This document shows positions 18,743 to 27,266 of a stretch of DNA of 64,000 nucleotides, in pieces. How positions within the stretch are numbered: the first letter of the stretch is position 1; every line of letters begins with the position of its first letter. A model generated the notes under the pieces. It was not told where the DNA came from, searched no databases, and saw nothing but the letters and a program-made list of their open reading frames with translations. The stretch comes from Bosea sp. Tri-49 (GTDB taxonomy: Bacteria; Pseudomonadota; Alphaproteobacteria; Rhizobiales; Beijerinckiaceae). The DNA is taken from the NCBI RefSeq assembly GCF_003952665.1, contig NZ_CP017946.1, positions 2,418,001 to 2,482,000 of the forward strand. The letters are read 5' to 3'. The position numbers and the translations under genes were made by a program.

Positions 18743-20124
18743 ACCTTCGCTCCTGGCCCACGGGCAGAGGCGCGCGCCAATTCGTCGGACACGAGGGTGC
18801 GGATCGTGCGATCGAGATCGCCCGCGAGCTCGCCATGCAATTCGGCATAGCGCTCCCAGAGGCGGCTCCGGTCCGGCTTGCGGCCGAGCAGGCCGGGTTC
18901 CGCTTCGGATTCGAGCCGTGCAGGCGCCAGCCGTTCAAGCAACTCGCGGATGCTGGTCTGCATCGCCGAGGCCAGCGCGACCTCATGCGCGTGCATGTCG
19001 GCGAAACACTGCTTCACCGCCATGTCGAGCGGCAGGAAGCCGGGCGCGCCCTCGACCACAATCCGACGCAGCGCCTCGTCGCCATACGAGAAGAATTTGA
19101 ACGGGTTATTCTCCTGCGGCGCGAGCCGCGTCTGATCCAGGCGAAACTCGTCCTTCATCGACTTGCGTGCCGAGAGCATCGAGACGAGCCCGCCCGCCGC
19201 CTGGCGCAGCGCGCCGCCGAGTTCCTCAAGCAACCGCGCCCGCGCCTCGGGCGGAATGCGTGTGGGATCGAGCCCGATCCCGGACCAGAAGGCTGCGGCA
19301 TCGCCGGAACCTGGCGCGAGCGAGCCACCCGGCAGGGCGACCTCGGCCATCGGCCGAGGCGCGGGCACCCCGGGCTCCTGCGGCGTCAGATCGATCGAAG
19401 CGGCCCGCACCATCGCGCGCTGGCGCAGCAAGGCGAGCGGATCGACGGCCGCAGCAGGCGCCTGCTGCGGCGCAGCGGGCTCGGCGAGAGGCGCAGGCAT
19501 CACTGGAACCGGCGGCACGGTTTGCGCCGGCATCGTGGCCATCGGAGCTGCCTGCGGTTTTGCCGGCGCGAGGTCGCTGAAGTCGAAATCATCCGGAATC
19601 GGGCCGGCAAGCTGCGTCGGCTGGCGTTGAGCCGCAGCCGGCATCGAGGCGGGGATAGCGGGCGCGGGCGCTGACAGCTCCAGGCCGATCGGGATGGCCG
19701 GTGCGGCAACGGGGATCGGCAGCGGCGCAACTGGCGTCGGAGCGACGGGCGCCACTGGTATTGCAGTGGCCGGCATGGGAACCGGCGCAGGTGCCGGCTC
19801 CTCGCGCAGGATCGCCACGGAGATGATGTAGTCGGCGAGGTAGATCGTATCGCCATTGCTCAGCGGCGCGCTCTGGTCGCGCCCGAGCGGCGCATCGACC
19901 GCGTTGAGATAGACGCCGTTGGTGCTGGTATCGGTGATCAGGAAGCCGCGGCCGTTATGCGAGATGCGGGCGTGCCGGGCCGAAAGCGTGTTGCGCTCAT
20001 CGGGCAGAATCCAGTCGCAGCTGGCGCTGCGCCCGAGCGTGCCACCCGCTTCCCCGAAGATATGCGTAGACCGGTCGCCGAGCGTGCTGCGTTGCAGCCC
20101 GAGCACGGTCAGCAGCAATCTCAT
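18739..20124 (-). CDS. tagH: TagH, FHA-domain T6SS scaffold
   Basis: A 461-residue protein with an N-terminal FHA domain (about residues 20-100; phosphothreonine-binding residues in GRSASCDW and ARISHNG, then TSTNGVYLN), a long Pro/Ala-rich linker (residues 115-250) and the C-terminal T6SS-FHA domain (FKFFSYGDEALRRIV, then VALASAMQ). It is the Fha1 equivalent. When phosphorylated by PpkA it is thought to promote T6SS assembly, with PppA and TagF opposing. It lies between tssG (113-bp gap) and tssJ (ATGA overlap). Confidence 0.93.
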   Translation of the reverse strand: MRLLLTVLGLQRSTLGDRSTHIFGEAGGTLGRSASCDWILPDERNTLSARHARISHNGRGFLITDTSTNGVYLNAVDAPLGRDQSAPLSNGDTIYLADYIISVAILREEPAPAPVPMPATAIPVAPVAPTPVAPLPIPVAAPAIPIGLELSAPAPAIPASMPAAAQRQPTQLAGPIPDDFDFSDLAPAKPQAAPMATMPAQTVPPVPVMPAPLAEPAAPQQAPAAAVDPLALLRQRAMVRAASIDLTPQEPGVPAPRPMAEVALPGGSLAPGSGDAAAFWSGIGLDPTRIPPEARARLLEELGGALRQAAGGLVSMLSARKSMKDEFRLDQTRLAPQENNPFKFFSYGDEALRRIVVEGAPGFLPLDMAVKQCFADMHAHEVALASAMQTSIRELLERLAPARLESEAEPGLLGRKPDRSRLWERYAELHGELAGDLDRTIRTLVSDELARASARGPGAKV

Positions 20125-20237
20125 CTTACCCCCGGCCCCACATCAACGCATGCCCCGCCGACCGGTCGGGCCGGCTCTTGGCGCTGCTGGCGCAAGGTTG
20201 GGCGAGGCGAACAACAATCATGTGACGCAACTGGACC

Positions 20238-21218
20238 TCAGATGACGAATTCGACGGGGCTGCCCGGATCGACGTCGAGCCAGCCCGACCAGCCGAGCCG
20301 TGTCTCGCCAAGGCGGAATGGGCGCGCCTCTCCCGGCGCCAGCACGAAGGCGATGTCCCAATCCAGCGGCTCGCGGATCGAAAGGCGGATCAATTCGGTC
20401 AGCGTGGCGTGATCCGGCCCACCCGGCAGCAGCCGGTCGCATTGCGCGGAGGTCAGCGGCCCGAGCCGCAGGCGGAACTTGCCCATGACGTCGCGCATGG
20501 CTTCACCGGCGACCGTATCGACGCCGAGCTCGATGCCCGGCGCGCCGAGGCGCCACTGCGCCTCCTCCGGGATGCGGATCTCGCGCGGCACGAACTCCTC
20601 GATCGCGCAGGACACACCGAAATAATGACTGATCACGCCGGCGACGACCGAGGCCGAGCGGCTGTGCAGCGCCAGCACCCCGGCATAGGGCAGGAGCAGC
20701 GTCCGCGCCGGCCGGTCTCCCTCCTGCGCCACGCCGAACATGCCGAAGAGCGCGGCGACCGCGCCGGAGATCGGATCGGTCGCGCCGGGCTCGTAACGAT
20801 GCTGGTGGCGATAATGCTTCCAGATCCGGAAGAGCAGCCCGAGCAGGCGATGGTTGAAGAAGTCCGAGAAGTCTCGCAGCGCGCCGCCATCCTCGGCGAA
20901 GACGATGCGCTCGGTGAAAGCCGGCGGCAGTGGCGAGGACGGGCCGTGCAGGCCGAAGAGATTGGCGGTGACGACGATGGGATCGCCGGCACGTGCCGGC
21001 AACTCGATCGCCGCGACCTCCTCGGCCGGAAAGCCGAGCGTCGGATTGGCGCGGAAGCGCACGGCTTCGCGCCGCGGCGAGCCTGACGAACCGATGCCGC
21101 CCGGCTGCGGGAAAGCCTCTTCCAGCTGAAGGCAGAGGGCGTTGAACTGGACCATCGCAGCATCGAGCGCCGCGACGGCGCTCAGGTCGCGCTCGTCGTG
21201 CCGACTCGCGGCGTCCAT
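20238..21218 (-). CDS. tssG: TssG, T6SS baseplate component
   Basis: A 326-residue TssG (ImpH/VasB family). Family signatures include VRFRANPTLGFPAEEV, LFGLHGPSSPLPPAFTE and the central RLLGLLFRIWKHYRHQ. With TssF it forms the TssFG wedge that builds the baseplate around VgrG. The chosen start lies 37 bp inside the end of tssF. Such long overlaps are common for this pair, but a later start cannot be excluded. The 113 bp after its stop, before tagH, holds no ORF. Confidence 0.93.
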   Translation of the reverse strand: MDAASRHDERDLSAVAALDAAMVQFNALCLQLEEAFPQPGGIGSSGSPRREAVRFRANPTLGFPAEEVAAIELPARAGDPIVVTANLFGLHGPSSPLPPAFTERIVFAEDGGALRDFSDFFNHRLLGLLFRIWKHYRHQHRYEPGATDPISGAVAALFGMFGVAQEGDRPARTLLLPYAGVLALHSRSASVVAGVISHYFGVSCAIEEFVPREIRIPEEAQWRLGAPGIELGVDTVAGEAMRDVMGKFRLRLGPLTSAQCDRLLPGGPDHATLTELIRLSIREPLDWDIAFVLAPGEARPFRLGETRLGWSGWLDVDPGSPVEFVI

Positions 21219-22930
21219 TTGTACTCGACCTTGCTCTCGGTGCCCTGGATGGCGAAGCGGTGCAGGCTGTTGAGGCTGGCATAGACTGCGAAAAAGCGCT
21301 CCAGCACCGCCCCGAACAGATAAAGCTCGGCCTCACCGCCGATCTTGCTCTCGGCCACGGTCAACCTGATCGTGCGAACGCGGACCGGCTGACCGCGTAG
21401 CACGCCATCCTCGACGCCGCTCTCGAACGCCTCCAGCCCCTCCAGCAGCAATTCCAGCCGGCGGCGCGCCTGCGCATCGTGCACGGCGCGGAAATCATAG
21501 CTCGCGATCAGCGTGCGCAGCGCCCCGACATCGACGAGCGAGCCGTAATTGCGGGAGAGGTTCGAGATCAGCCGCCAGAGCAGGTTCTCGCCGATCGGCG
21601 GCGGCGTGTGCGGCGTCACACCCATCACATTGGCGAAGGTGACGGTCGCCGGCGTCTCCGAGGTCGGCTGGTCGATCGCGCCGACGGGCAGGCGCTCGGC
21701 CAGGGCGCCGTTCGAGCAGGTCAAACCGATCGAGATCACCTCCGCCGGCGGGGCCGAGGTCCGCTCCAGCCGCGAGACGAAGGAGAGATAATGGTCGACG
21801 CCGCGGCCGACCACGGCCGGGCGCAGCCGCTCGCGATAGAACAGCTTGCTCTCGGCCTCGCCTGGCAGATCGTGGCGGAAGGCTTCGAAGGGCTCGTAGA
21901 CGATGCGTTCGGCCCGGCCCTGGAGATAGCCGGTGACCTTGTCGATCGCGTAGATTTCCGCTCCCGCGCGCCCGCCGGCGACGACGCGGTACTCGCTGCG
22001 GGAGCGATCGATGCGTAGCGGATGCGCCTCGTGCGCGAAGAGATTGACCACCGGCGTGCAATTCAGCCGGACATGGCCTTCCGCGACCCTGACCTGATCG
22101 GGAAAAGGCCGCGAGAACTCAAAGGCGAAGGTCGCAGCCTTGCCCGACAGGCCGGCCAGAGCCTCGAGCCCGGTCACGTCGACGAACAGGAACTTGGCCG
22201 GGAAGGCGAGATATTCCTGCAAATGCCGGAAGCCGATGAAGGCGTTCGAGGGATAGGGCAGCACGCCCTCCCCGTCCTCGAAGCCGACCGGGCGGATCGC
22301 GCTCGCTGGCAGGGTGACGCTCTCGCCGGAATCGCTCGTCACGGTGATCGAACGCAGATGGCGCGACAGCCAGAGCAGCAGCGTGCGCCCGACCTGCGGC
22401 TCGCGCTCGGTGTTGAAGAACAAGCGCAGGCGCCCGCCTTGCAGGCCCTGCAGCGTGCCGCGCCCGGCCGCCTGCAAGGTCAGCGCGAGGCGCGCCGTGG
22501 TCGGCCGGTTCTCGCTCTGCGTGCGCGTGATCGCGAACGGCAGCACCTCGACCGGATAGCAGGTGCGGAAGCGGCAGGAGACGCCGTCGACCGGCCGCGA
22601 GGCCAGCGCAATGCCCGCCGGAACCCGCGTGACGCCAGGCCCGCCGCCGGCCGCCGCCTCGAAGGAGACGATGCTCATCGGCGGAATCGGGCGTAGATAG
22701 TGCGGCCAGACCAGCCGGATCAGCCCGTGCACGAGCTCCGGCATCTCGTCTTCGAGCTTCTGGCGCAGGCGCGCGACGGTGAAGGCGAAGCCTTCCAGCA
22801 GCCGCTCGACATCGGGGTCGCTCGCCTCGCGCGACAGGAAACCGGCGAGCTTGGGGTTCGCCCGGGCGAACTCCTGGCCGAGCTCGCGTAGATAGGACAA
22901 TTCGTCTTCGTAATGGGCGTTCAGCGACAT
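21182..22930 (-). CDS. tssF: TssF, T6SS baseplate component
   Basis: A 582-residue TssF (ImpG/VasA family). The start at 22930 (MSLNAHYEDELSYLRELG) shows the family's conserved N-terminus and lies 4 bp after the tssE stop. The longer frame to 23008 adds an unrelated Cys/Arg-rich segment inside tssE. Conserved blocks include LSREASDPDVERLLEGFAF and LIRLVWPHYLRPIPPMSI. It forms a wedge with TssG. It overlaps tssG by 37 bp. Confidence 0.95.
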   Translation of the reverse strand: MSLNAHYEDELSYLRELGQEFARANPKLAGFLSREASDPDVERLLEGFAFTVARLRQKLEDEMPELVHGLIRLVWPHYLRPIPPMSIVSFEAAAGGGPGVTRVPAGIALASRPVDGVSCRFRTCYPVEVLPFAITRTQSENRPTTARLALTLQAAGRGTLQGLQGGRLRLFFNTEREPQVGRTLLLWLSRHLRSITVTSDSGESVTLPASAIRPVGFEDGEGVLPYPSNAFIGFRHLQEYLAFPAKFLFVDVTGLEALAGLSGKAATFAFEFSRPFPDQVRVAEGHVRLNCTPVVNLFAHEAHPLRIDRSRSEYRVVAGGRAGAEIYAIDKVTGYLQGRAERIVYEPFEAFRHDLPGEAESKLFYRERLRPAVVGRGVDHYLSFVSRLERTSAPPAEVISIGLTCSNGALAERLPVGAIDQPTSETPATVTFANVMGVTPHTPPPIGENLLWRLISNLSRNYGSLVDVGALRTLIASYDFRAVHDAQARRRLELLLEGLEAFESGVEDGVLRGQPVRVRTIRLTVAESKIGGEAELYLFGAVLERFFAVYASLNSLHRFAIQGTESKVEYKWTPRVGTTSAT

Positions 22931-22934
22931 CGCA

Positions 22935-23402
22935 TCAATTCCGCAGCCGCATCTGCCTGTCATTGCCGAGCACGGTGTCGAAACGCATCGCCTCGCCGCT
23001 TTCGCCATCGATCAGCGCGGCGCTGACCGAGAAGGCGAACTCTCCCGGCGACTCCGTCGGCATCGGCTTCACCAGCACCTCGCGCAGCCGCGGCTCGAAG
23101 GCTTCGAGCTGCGCCTTCACCGTCCGCGCGATCGCCGGAATGGTCTCCGAAGCCTCACGCGAGATGTCGTTGAGATCGGGCATGCCGAAATCGGGCCTCG
23201 TCTCGCAACAGCCCTGGCGCGCGTTCAGGATGCGCCTGACATTTGCCAGCACGCTCTCGGACAGGCTCGGGCCGCGCGCGACCTCCAGCGAACCGGTGCC
23301 GGGTTCGCGCGCGCTCTCCAATCGTTCGAACAGGCTCGCCACGGAATTCCCGTCAATTGCAGCGGCCCCGCCTCCGATTGGAGGCGGGGCGAAGCAGGAC
23401 AT
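22935..23402 (-). CDS. tssE: TssE, gp25-like baseplate protein
   Basis: A 155-residue protein of the T4 gp25/lysozyme-like family. The conserved core reads SLSESVLANVRRILNARQG followed by PDFGMPDLND, and the EPR motif region appears as FEPRLREV. TssE links the baseplate to the first ring of sheath. It lies 1 bp after the tssC stop and 4 bp before tssF. Confidence 0.93.
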   Translation of the reverse strand: MSCFAPPPIGGGAAAIDGNSVASLFERLESAREPGTGSLEVARGPSLSESVLANVRRILNARQGCCETRPDFGMPDLNDISREASETIPAIARTVKAQLEAFEPRLREVLVKPMPTESPGEFAFSVSAALIDGESGEAMRFDTVLGNDRQMRLRN

Positions 23403-23403
23403 G

Positions 23404-24888
23404 TCACTGCTTGTCGAGCTTGCCCTTCAGCGAGAGCGTGAAGTCGGCGCCCATGTACTTGAAGTGCGGCACGACCGACATCGCGACGCGGTACCAGCCC
23501 GGCTCGCCCTCGACGTCCTCGACCCGGATCTCGGCCTTGCGCAGCGGCCGGCGCGCCCGGACCTCCGGCGAGGGATTGTCCTGGTCGGCGACATACTGGC
23601 TGATCCACTTGCCGAGCTCTTCCTGGAGCTCCTCGCGGCTCTTCCAGGAGCCGATGTTCTCGCGCTGCAGCACCTTGATGTAGTGCGCCAGGCGGTTGAT
23701 CATGAACATATAGGGCAGCTGCGTACCGAGCTTGTAGTTCAGCTCCGCCTGCTTGGCCTCCGGCGTATTGCCGAAATATTTCGGCTTCTGCACCGAATTG
23801 GCCGAGAAGAAGGCGGCGTTGTCGCTGCCCTTGCGCATGGTCAGCGCGATGAAGCCCTGCTCGGCGAGCTCATATTCGCGCCGGTCGGTGACCAGCACCT
23901 CGGTCGGAACCTTGGACTGCAGCTGGCCCATCGACTCGAAATTGTGCACCGGCAGGTTCTCGACCGCGCCGCCCGATTGCGGGCCGATGATGTTTGGGCA
24001 CCAGCGATACTGCGCGAAGGATTCCGTCAAGCGCGTCGCGAAGGTGTAGGCCGCGTTACCCCAGAGATAGTTGTCGGTCTCGCCGGCGCTCTTCTCTTCG
24101 TAGTTGAAGGCCTTCACCGGAACCGTGTCCGAACCGTAGGGAATGCGCAGCAGGAAGCGCGGCACGGTCAGGCCGAGATAGCGCGCATCTTCCGTCTCGC
24201 GGAAAGCGTTCCACTTGGCATAGCGCGGGCCCTCGAAGATCGACTCGAGATCCTTGAGGTTGGCGATGTCCTCGTATTTCTCGACGCCGAACATCTGAGG
24301 CCCGGCCGAGGCGATCACCGGCGCATGCGAGATCGCGCCGACGCTGGACATGAACTGCATCAGCTTCACGTCCTGCGGGCCGGCCGAGAACTCGTAATTG
24401 GAGATCACCGCGCCATAGGGCTTGCCGCCGAACTGGCCGAACTCGGCCGAGTAGATGTGCTTGTAGAGGCCGGATTTGACGACTTCCGGGCTATCCTCGA
24501 AATCGGCCAGGAGTTCGTCCTTCGAGCAGTTGAGCAGCTCGATGCGGATGTTCTGGCGGAAATCGGTGCGATCGACGACAAATTTCAGACCGCGCCAGGC
24601 CGCTTCCAGCTTCTGGAACGACTCGTCGTGCAGAATCTCGTCGAGCTGCTGCGAGAGCTTGCCGTCGATCGCCGCGATCATCTGGTCGATGACGGCGTTG
24701 TTGACCTTCTCGTCCTTGCGTGCCGGCAGCATCAGTTCGGAAATGAAGGCGGCGACGCCGCGGCGGGCGACGTCGTAGCCCTCGTCGCTCGGCTGGAGCT
24801 TGGTCTCGCCGAGGATCTGGTCGAGCAGTGACAATTCGGTCGTGACGACCGAAGCATCCTGGGCGATCTCGAGTTGCTGATTGCTCAT
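23404..24888 (-). CDS. tssC: TssC, large sheath subunit
   Basis: A 494-residue TssC (ImpC/VipB family). Characteristic sequences include LEAAWRGLKFVVDRTDF, the APVIASAGPQMFG block and the C-terminal FKYMGADFTLSLKGKL. TssB-TssC heterodimers form the contractile sheath around the Hcp tube. It is 27 bp downstream of tssB and 1 bp upstream of tssE. The length is normal for the family. Confidence 0.96.
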   Translation of the reverse strand: MSNQQLEIAQDASVVTTELSLLDQILGETKLQPSDEGYDVARRGVAAFISELMLPARKDEKVNNAVIDQMIAAIDGKLSQQLDEILHDESFQKLEAAWRGLKFVVDRTDFRQNIRIELLNCSKDELLADFEDSPEVVKSGLYKHIYSAEFGQFGGKPYGAVISNYEFSAGPQDVKLMQFMSSVGAISHAPVIASAGPQMFGVEKYEDIANLKDLESIFEGPRYAKWNAFRETEDARYLGLTVPRFLLRIPYGSDTVPVKAFNYEEKSAGETDNYLWGNAAYTFATRLTESFAQYRWCPNIIGPQSGGAVENLPVHNFESMGQLQSKVPTEVLVTDRREYELAEQGFIALTMRKGSDNAAFFSANSVQKPKYFGNTPEAKQAELNYKLGTQLPYMFMINRLAHYIKVLQRENIGSWKSREELQEELGKWISQYVADQDNPSPEVRARRPLRKAEIRVEDVEGEPGWYRVAMSVVPHFKYMGADFTLSLKGKLDKQ

Positions 24889-24915
24889 GGTTGCGGTCCT
24901 GTCGTGCTGATTTGA

Positions 24916-25419
24916 TCAGGGGGTCTTGCCGTCGGTCGAGCCGGTCAGCTCGCGCAGCAGCTTCTCGCGGGCCGCATCGTCCTCGAGCACGCTCTGGATC
25001 GCCTTGCGGAAGGCCGGGACGTTGCCGAGCGGGCCCTTCATCGCGACCAGCGCCTCGCGCAGCTCCATCAGCTTGCGCAGCTCGGGCACCTGCCGCGCCA
25101 CCGCATCCGGCTCGAAATCCTTGAGCTTGGTGAAGGAGAGCGAGGCGCGGACGTCCGGCGCATCGGCGGCATCGTCGAGCTTGTTGGCGACCGCGACGTC
25201 GAGTTTGAGCTCGTGGCCTTTCAGCACGTCGTCGAAATTGTCCTTGTTGATGTCGGCCAGCGAGCGCTCCTCGACCGGGCGGTCGTCGGCCCGGCCCGTG
25301 AAGTCGCCGACCATCAGCAGCTTGAGCGGCAGCTCGACCTCTTCCTTCACATTGCCCGTGCTGGGCTTGAACTTGATGTTGACGCGCTCCTTTGGAGCGA
25401 CCGAGACTTCCTTCGACAT
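24916..25419 (-). CDS. tssB: TssB, small sheath subunit
   Basis: A 167-residue TssB (ImpB/VipA family). It starts MSKEVSVAPKERVNIKF at 25419, preceded by GGGGAGA as Shine-Dalgarno. The longer frame to 25641 overlaps tssA and is not conserved. Family motifs include LPLKLLMVGDFTGR and RSLADINKDNFDDVL. It pairs with TssC in the contractile sheath and is the ClpV-recognised subunit complex. It lies 46 bp downstream of tssA. Confidence 0.96.
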   Translation of the reverse strand: MSKEVSVAPKERVNIKFKPSTGNVKEEVELPLKLLMVGDFTGRADDRPVEERSLADINKDNFDDVLKGHELKLDVAVANKLDDAADAPDVRASLSFTKLKDFEPDAVARQVPELRKLMELREALVAMKGPLGNVPAFRKAIQSVLEDDAAREKLLRELTGSTDGKTP

Positions 25420-25465
25420 GACGATCTCCCCAGCGTGTTGAAACTTGGTCTTCAGGTGGAGCCGG

Positions 25466-27121
25466 TCACCGGAACAGGCGCGCGGCGGTTGCAAGGTCGA
25501 GCCGAACGAGGCGCTGGCGCGTCTCGTCCAGGCTGATGCGACGACGATCCTCGGCGACGAGCCGGGCGGCATCGGCATGGGTGAGCGCCCGGAAGCGCAG
25601 CTCCGCCACCTGAGCGGCGAGCTGCGGCTCCCAGTTCTCAAGGTCGTGCGCCTTGAGCAAGCTCTCGAGATGGTCGAGCAGCGGCAGGGCCGCGGTGATC
25701 AGGCCGACATCAAGGCAAAAGCGGGCCTGGGCGATCTGGCGCAGCACGCGGTTGCGCCCACCGATCTCGCCACGGGTCAGCGACGCCAGCAGGTCGATCG
25801 CTTCTGGCGCCTTGCCGGCCCCAATCAGCGCCCTCGCCTCGCCTAGCGCCCGGTCGAGCCCATCGGCGCCGCCTGAAGCAGCGCCACCGCTGCCGCCGTT
25901 CTCCTCGATCCAGTCCCGGGTCGGGGGATCGACGAAGGGCCTGCCGTCGCCGAAGCTGAAATTCATCAGCTCGGGAAAACGGCGGAACAGCATGTTCATC
26001 GCCCCGCCGACGGCAGCGCCGGCATCGGCATGATCCGGCCCCATGGACTTCAGGACCTCGGCGGTAAGGCGGTGCCCTTCGAACCAGAACGGGGCCGTCC
26101 AGACCAACTCGTTCAGCGCCTTGAGTGCTTCCTGGTTCTGGCCCGCCTGACGCTGCGCCTGGATGGCGGCGGCCTCCTCGACCGGCGGCATCGCGCCGGT
26201 GCGGCCGCCCTCGTTCGGCGGCAGTTGCCGGATCCGCCACCAGGACGCGACGCGCGACAGCAGATGGGCGCGCGCATCGGCGGTACTGTTGCCAATCAGC
26301 TCGGCAGAAAGGCTGCGCAGCGTCTCGGGCAAGGCATCGATCGTCGAGAGGTCGAGTGCCGATGGCGGAGCCGGCGTGGGAGCTGCGGCTGACACGGGAG
26401 CCTGCGTTGCGGCCGGAACGGACACCGGCGCAGGCGCCTCGGCAGCGCGCGTCGCGGCCTGCGCCTCCTGCTCGGCCCGCGCCGCAGCTTCGGTCTCGAT
26501 CTCCTTGCGCTTCTGCTCCGCCTCCGCCAGGGCACGGCGAGCGGTGTCGCGATGCGGCCTCAGCGCGCGTACCAGATCGCCGAGCGCGATCTGCTCCTTG
26601 CGCAGCTTCTCGCCGGCGAGCGTATCGATCTCGGTCAGTGCGTCATAGGCGTAGAGCACCGCCGGCCAGTCACCTTCGGAGGCCTCGCCCTCGCAAAGCG
26701 GGGCAGTGCGGCCGACCAACCATTCGAGCGCGCCGACACGAGCCCGTTCACGCGCGGCCGGCGGCTGCATCTTGTCCCAATGGCTAGCGATCATCTCGCG
26801 CAGGACACCGAGCCCGACGGCGAGGCCTTGAAAGCGCTCCTCGCGGCAGAGCGCATGCGCCAGCCAAGCGCCGACCAGGAGATCCTTGCCACGGGTCTCC
26901 AGCACGACTGTCGACAGCCTTGCGACCTCGCGCCAGTTCACCGCGAGCGGGCCATCGGTCTCGAGCTTGCGGACCTCGGCCTCCAGCTCCTCGAATTCGA
27001 TCGAGCTGCGCGGCTCCGAGCCGGCAGGCGCCGTCTCGGACACGGGCGATGCACCGCTCGCGATACGCGGATCGAAAAAGGTGGAACTGGACTCGGACAT
27101 CGACGCTCGCAGCGCGACCAT
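25466..27121 (-). CDS. tssA: TssA, T6SS assembly cap protein
   Basis: A 551-residue TssA-family protein with an ImpA_N domain (about residues 35-180, with PLAVNWREVARLSTVVLE and LLVGAWLAHALCREE), a central Ala/Pro-rich coiled linker (residues 205-270) and a long C-terminal VasJ-like helical domain. TssA primes and caps the growing tail tube and sheath. It is the first structural gene of the main minus-strand operon. The start may be the ATG at 27121 or the one at 27100 (MSESSSTFFD); neither has a strong Shine-Dalgarno. The 145 bp upstream, before the SpoIIE phosphatase gene, should hold the operon promoter unless that gene is co-transcribed. Confidence 0.92.
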   Translation of the reverse strand: MVALRASMSESSSTFFDPRIASGASPVSETAPAGSEPRSSIEFEELEAEVRKLETDGPLAVNWREVARLSTVVLETRGKDLLVGAWLAHALCREERFQGLAVGLGVLREMIASHWDKMQPPAARERARVGALEWLVGRTAPLCEGEASEGDWPAVLYAYDALTEIDTLAGEKLRKEQIALGDLVRALRPHRDTARRALAEAEQKRKEIETEAAARAEQEAQAATRAAEAPAPVSVPAATQAPVSAAAPTPAPPSALDLSTIDALPETLRSLSAELIGNSTADARAHLLSRVASWWRIRQLPPNEGGRTGAMPPVEEAAAIQAQRQAGQNQEALKALNELVWTAPFWFEGHRLTAEVLKSMGPDHADAGAAVGGAMNMLFRRFPELMNFSFGDGRPFVDPPTRDWIEENGGSGGAASGGADGLDRALGEARALIGAGKAPEAIDLLASLTRGEIGGRNRVLRQIAQARFCLDVGLITAALPLLDHLESLLKAHDLENWEPQLAAQVAELRFRALTHADAARLVAEDRRRISLDETRQRLVRLDLATAARLFR

Positions 27122-27266
27122 TGTGTATTTGGCCCCACTGACGTTGATGACGCCCGTTATTGAAGCTTCGATGACTTTGATGTGACCGAGCGACTATCGC
27201 GCTCGCAACTGAACAATCGGACCACATCAGCTTGTGGAGGTGGACGAATACGAAGCTGGCTCAGTA

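Noticed and set aside
20158..20169. 12-bp palindrome CCGACCGGTCGG between tssG and tagH as an operator
   Set aside because: Short GC-rich palindromes are frequent by chance here, and I saw no second copy.
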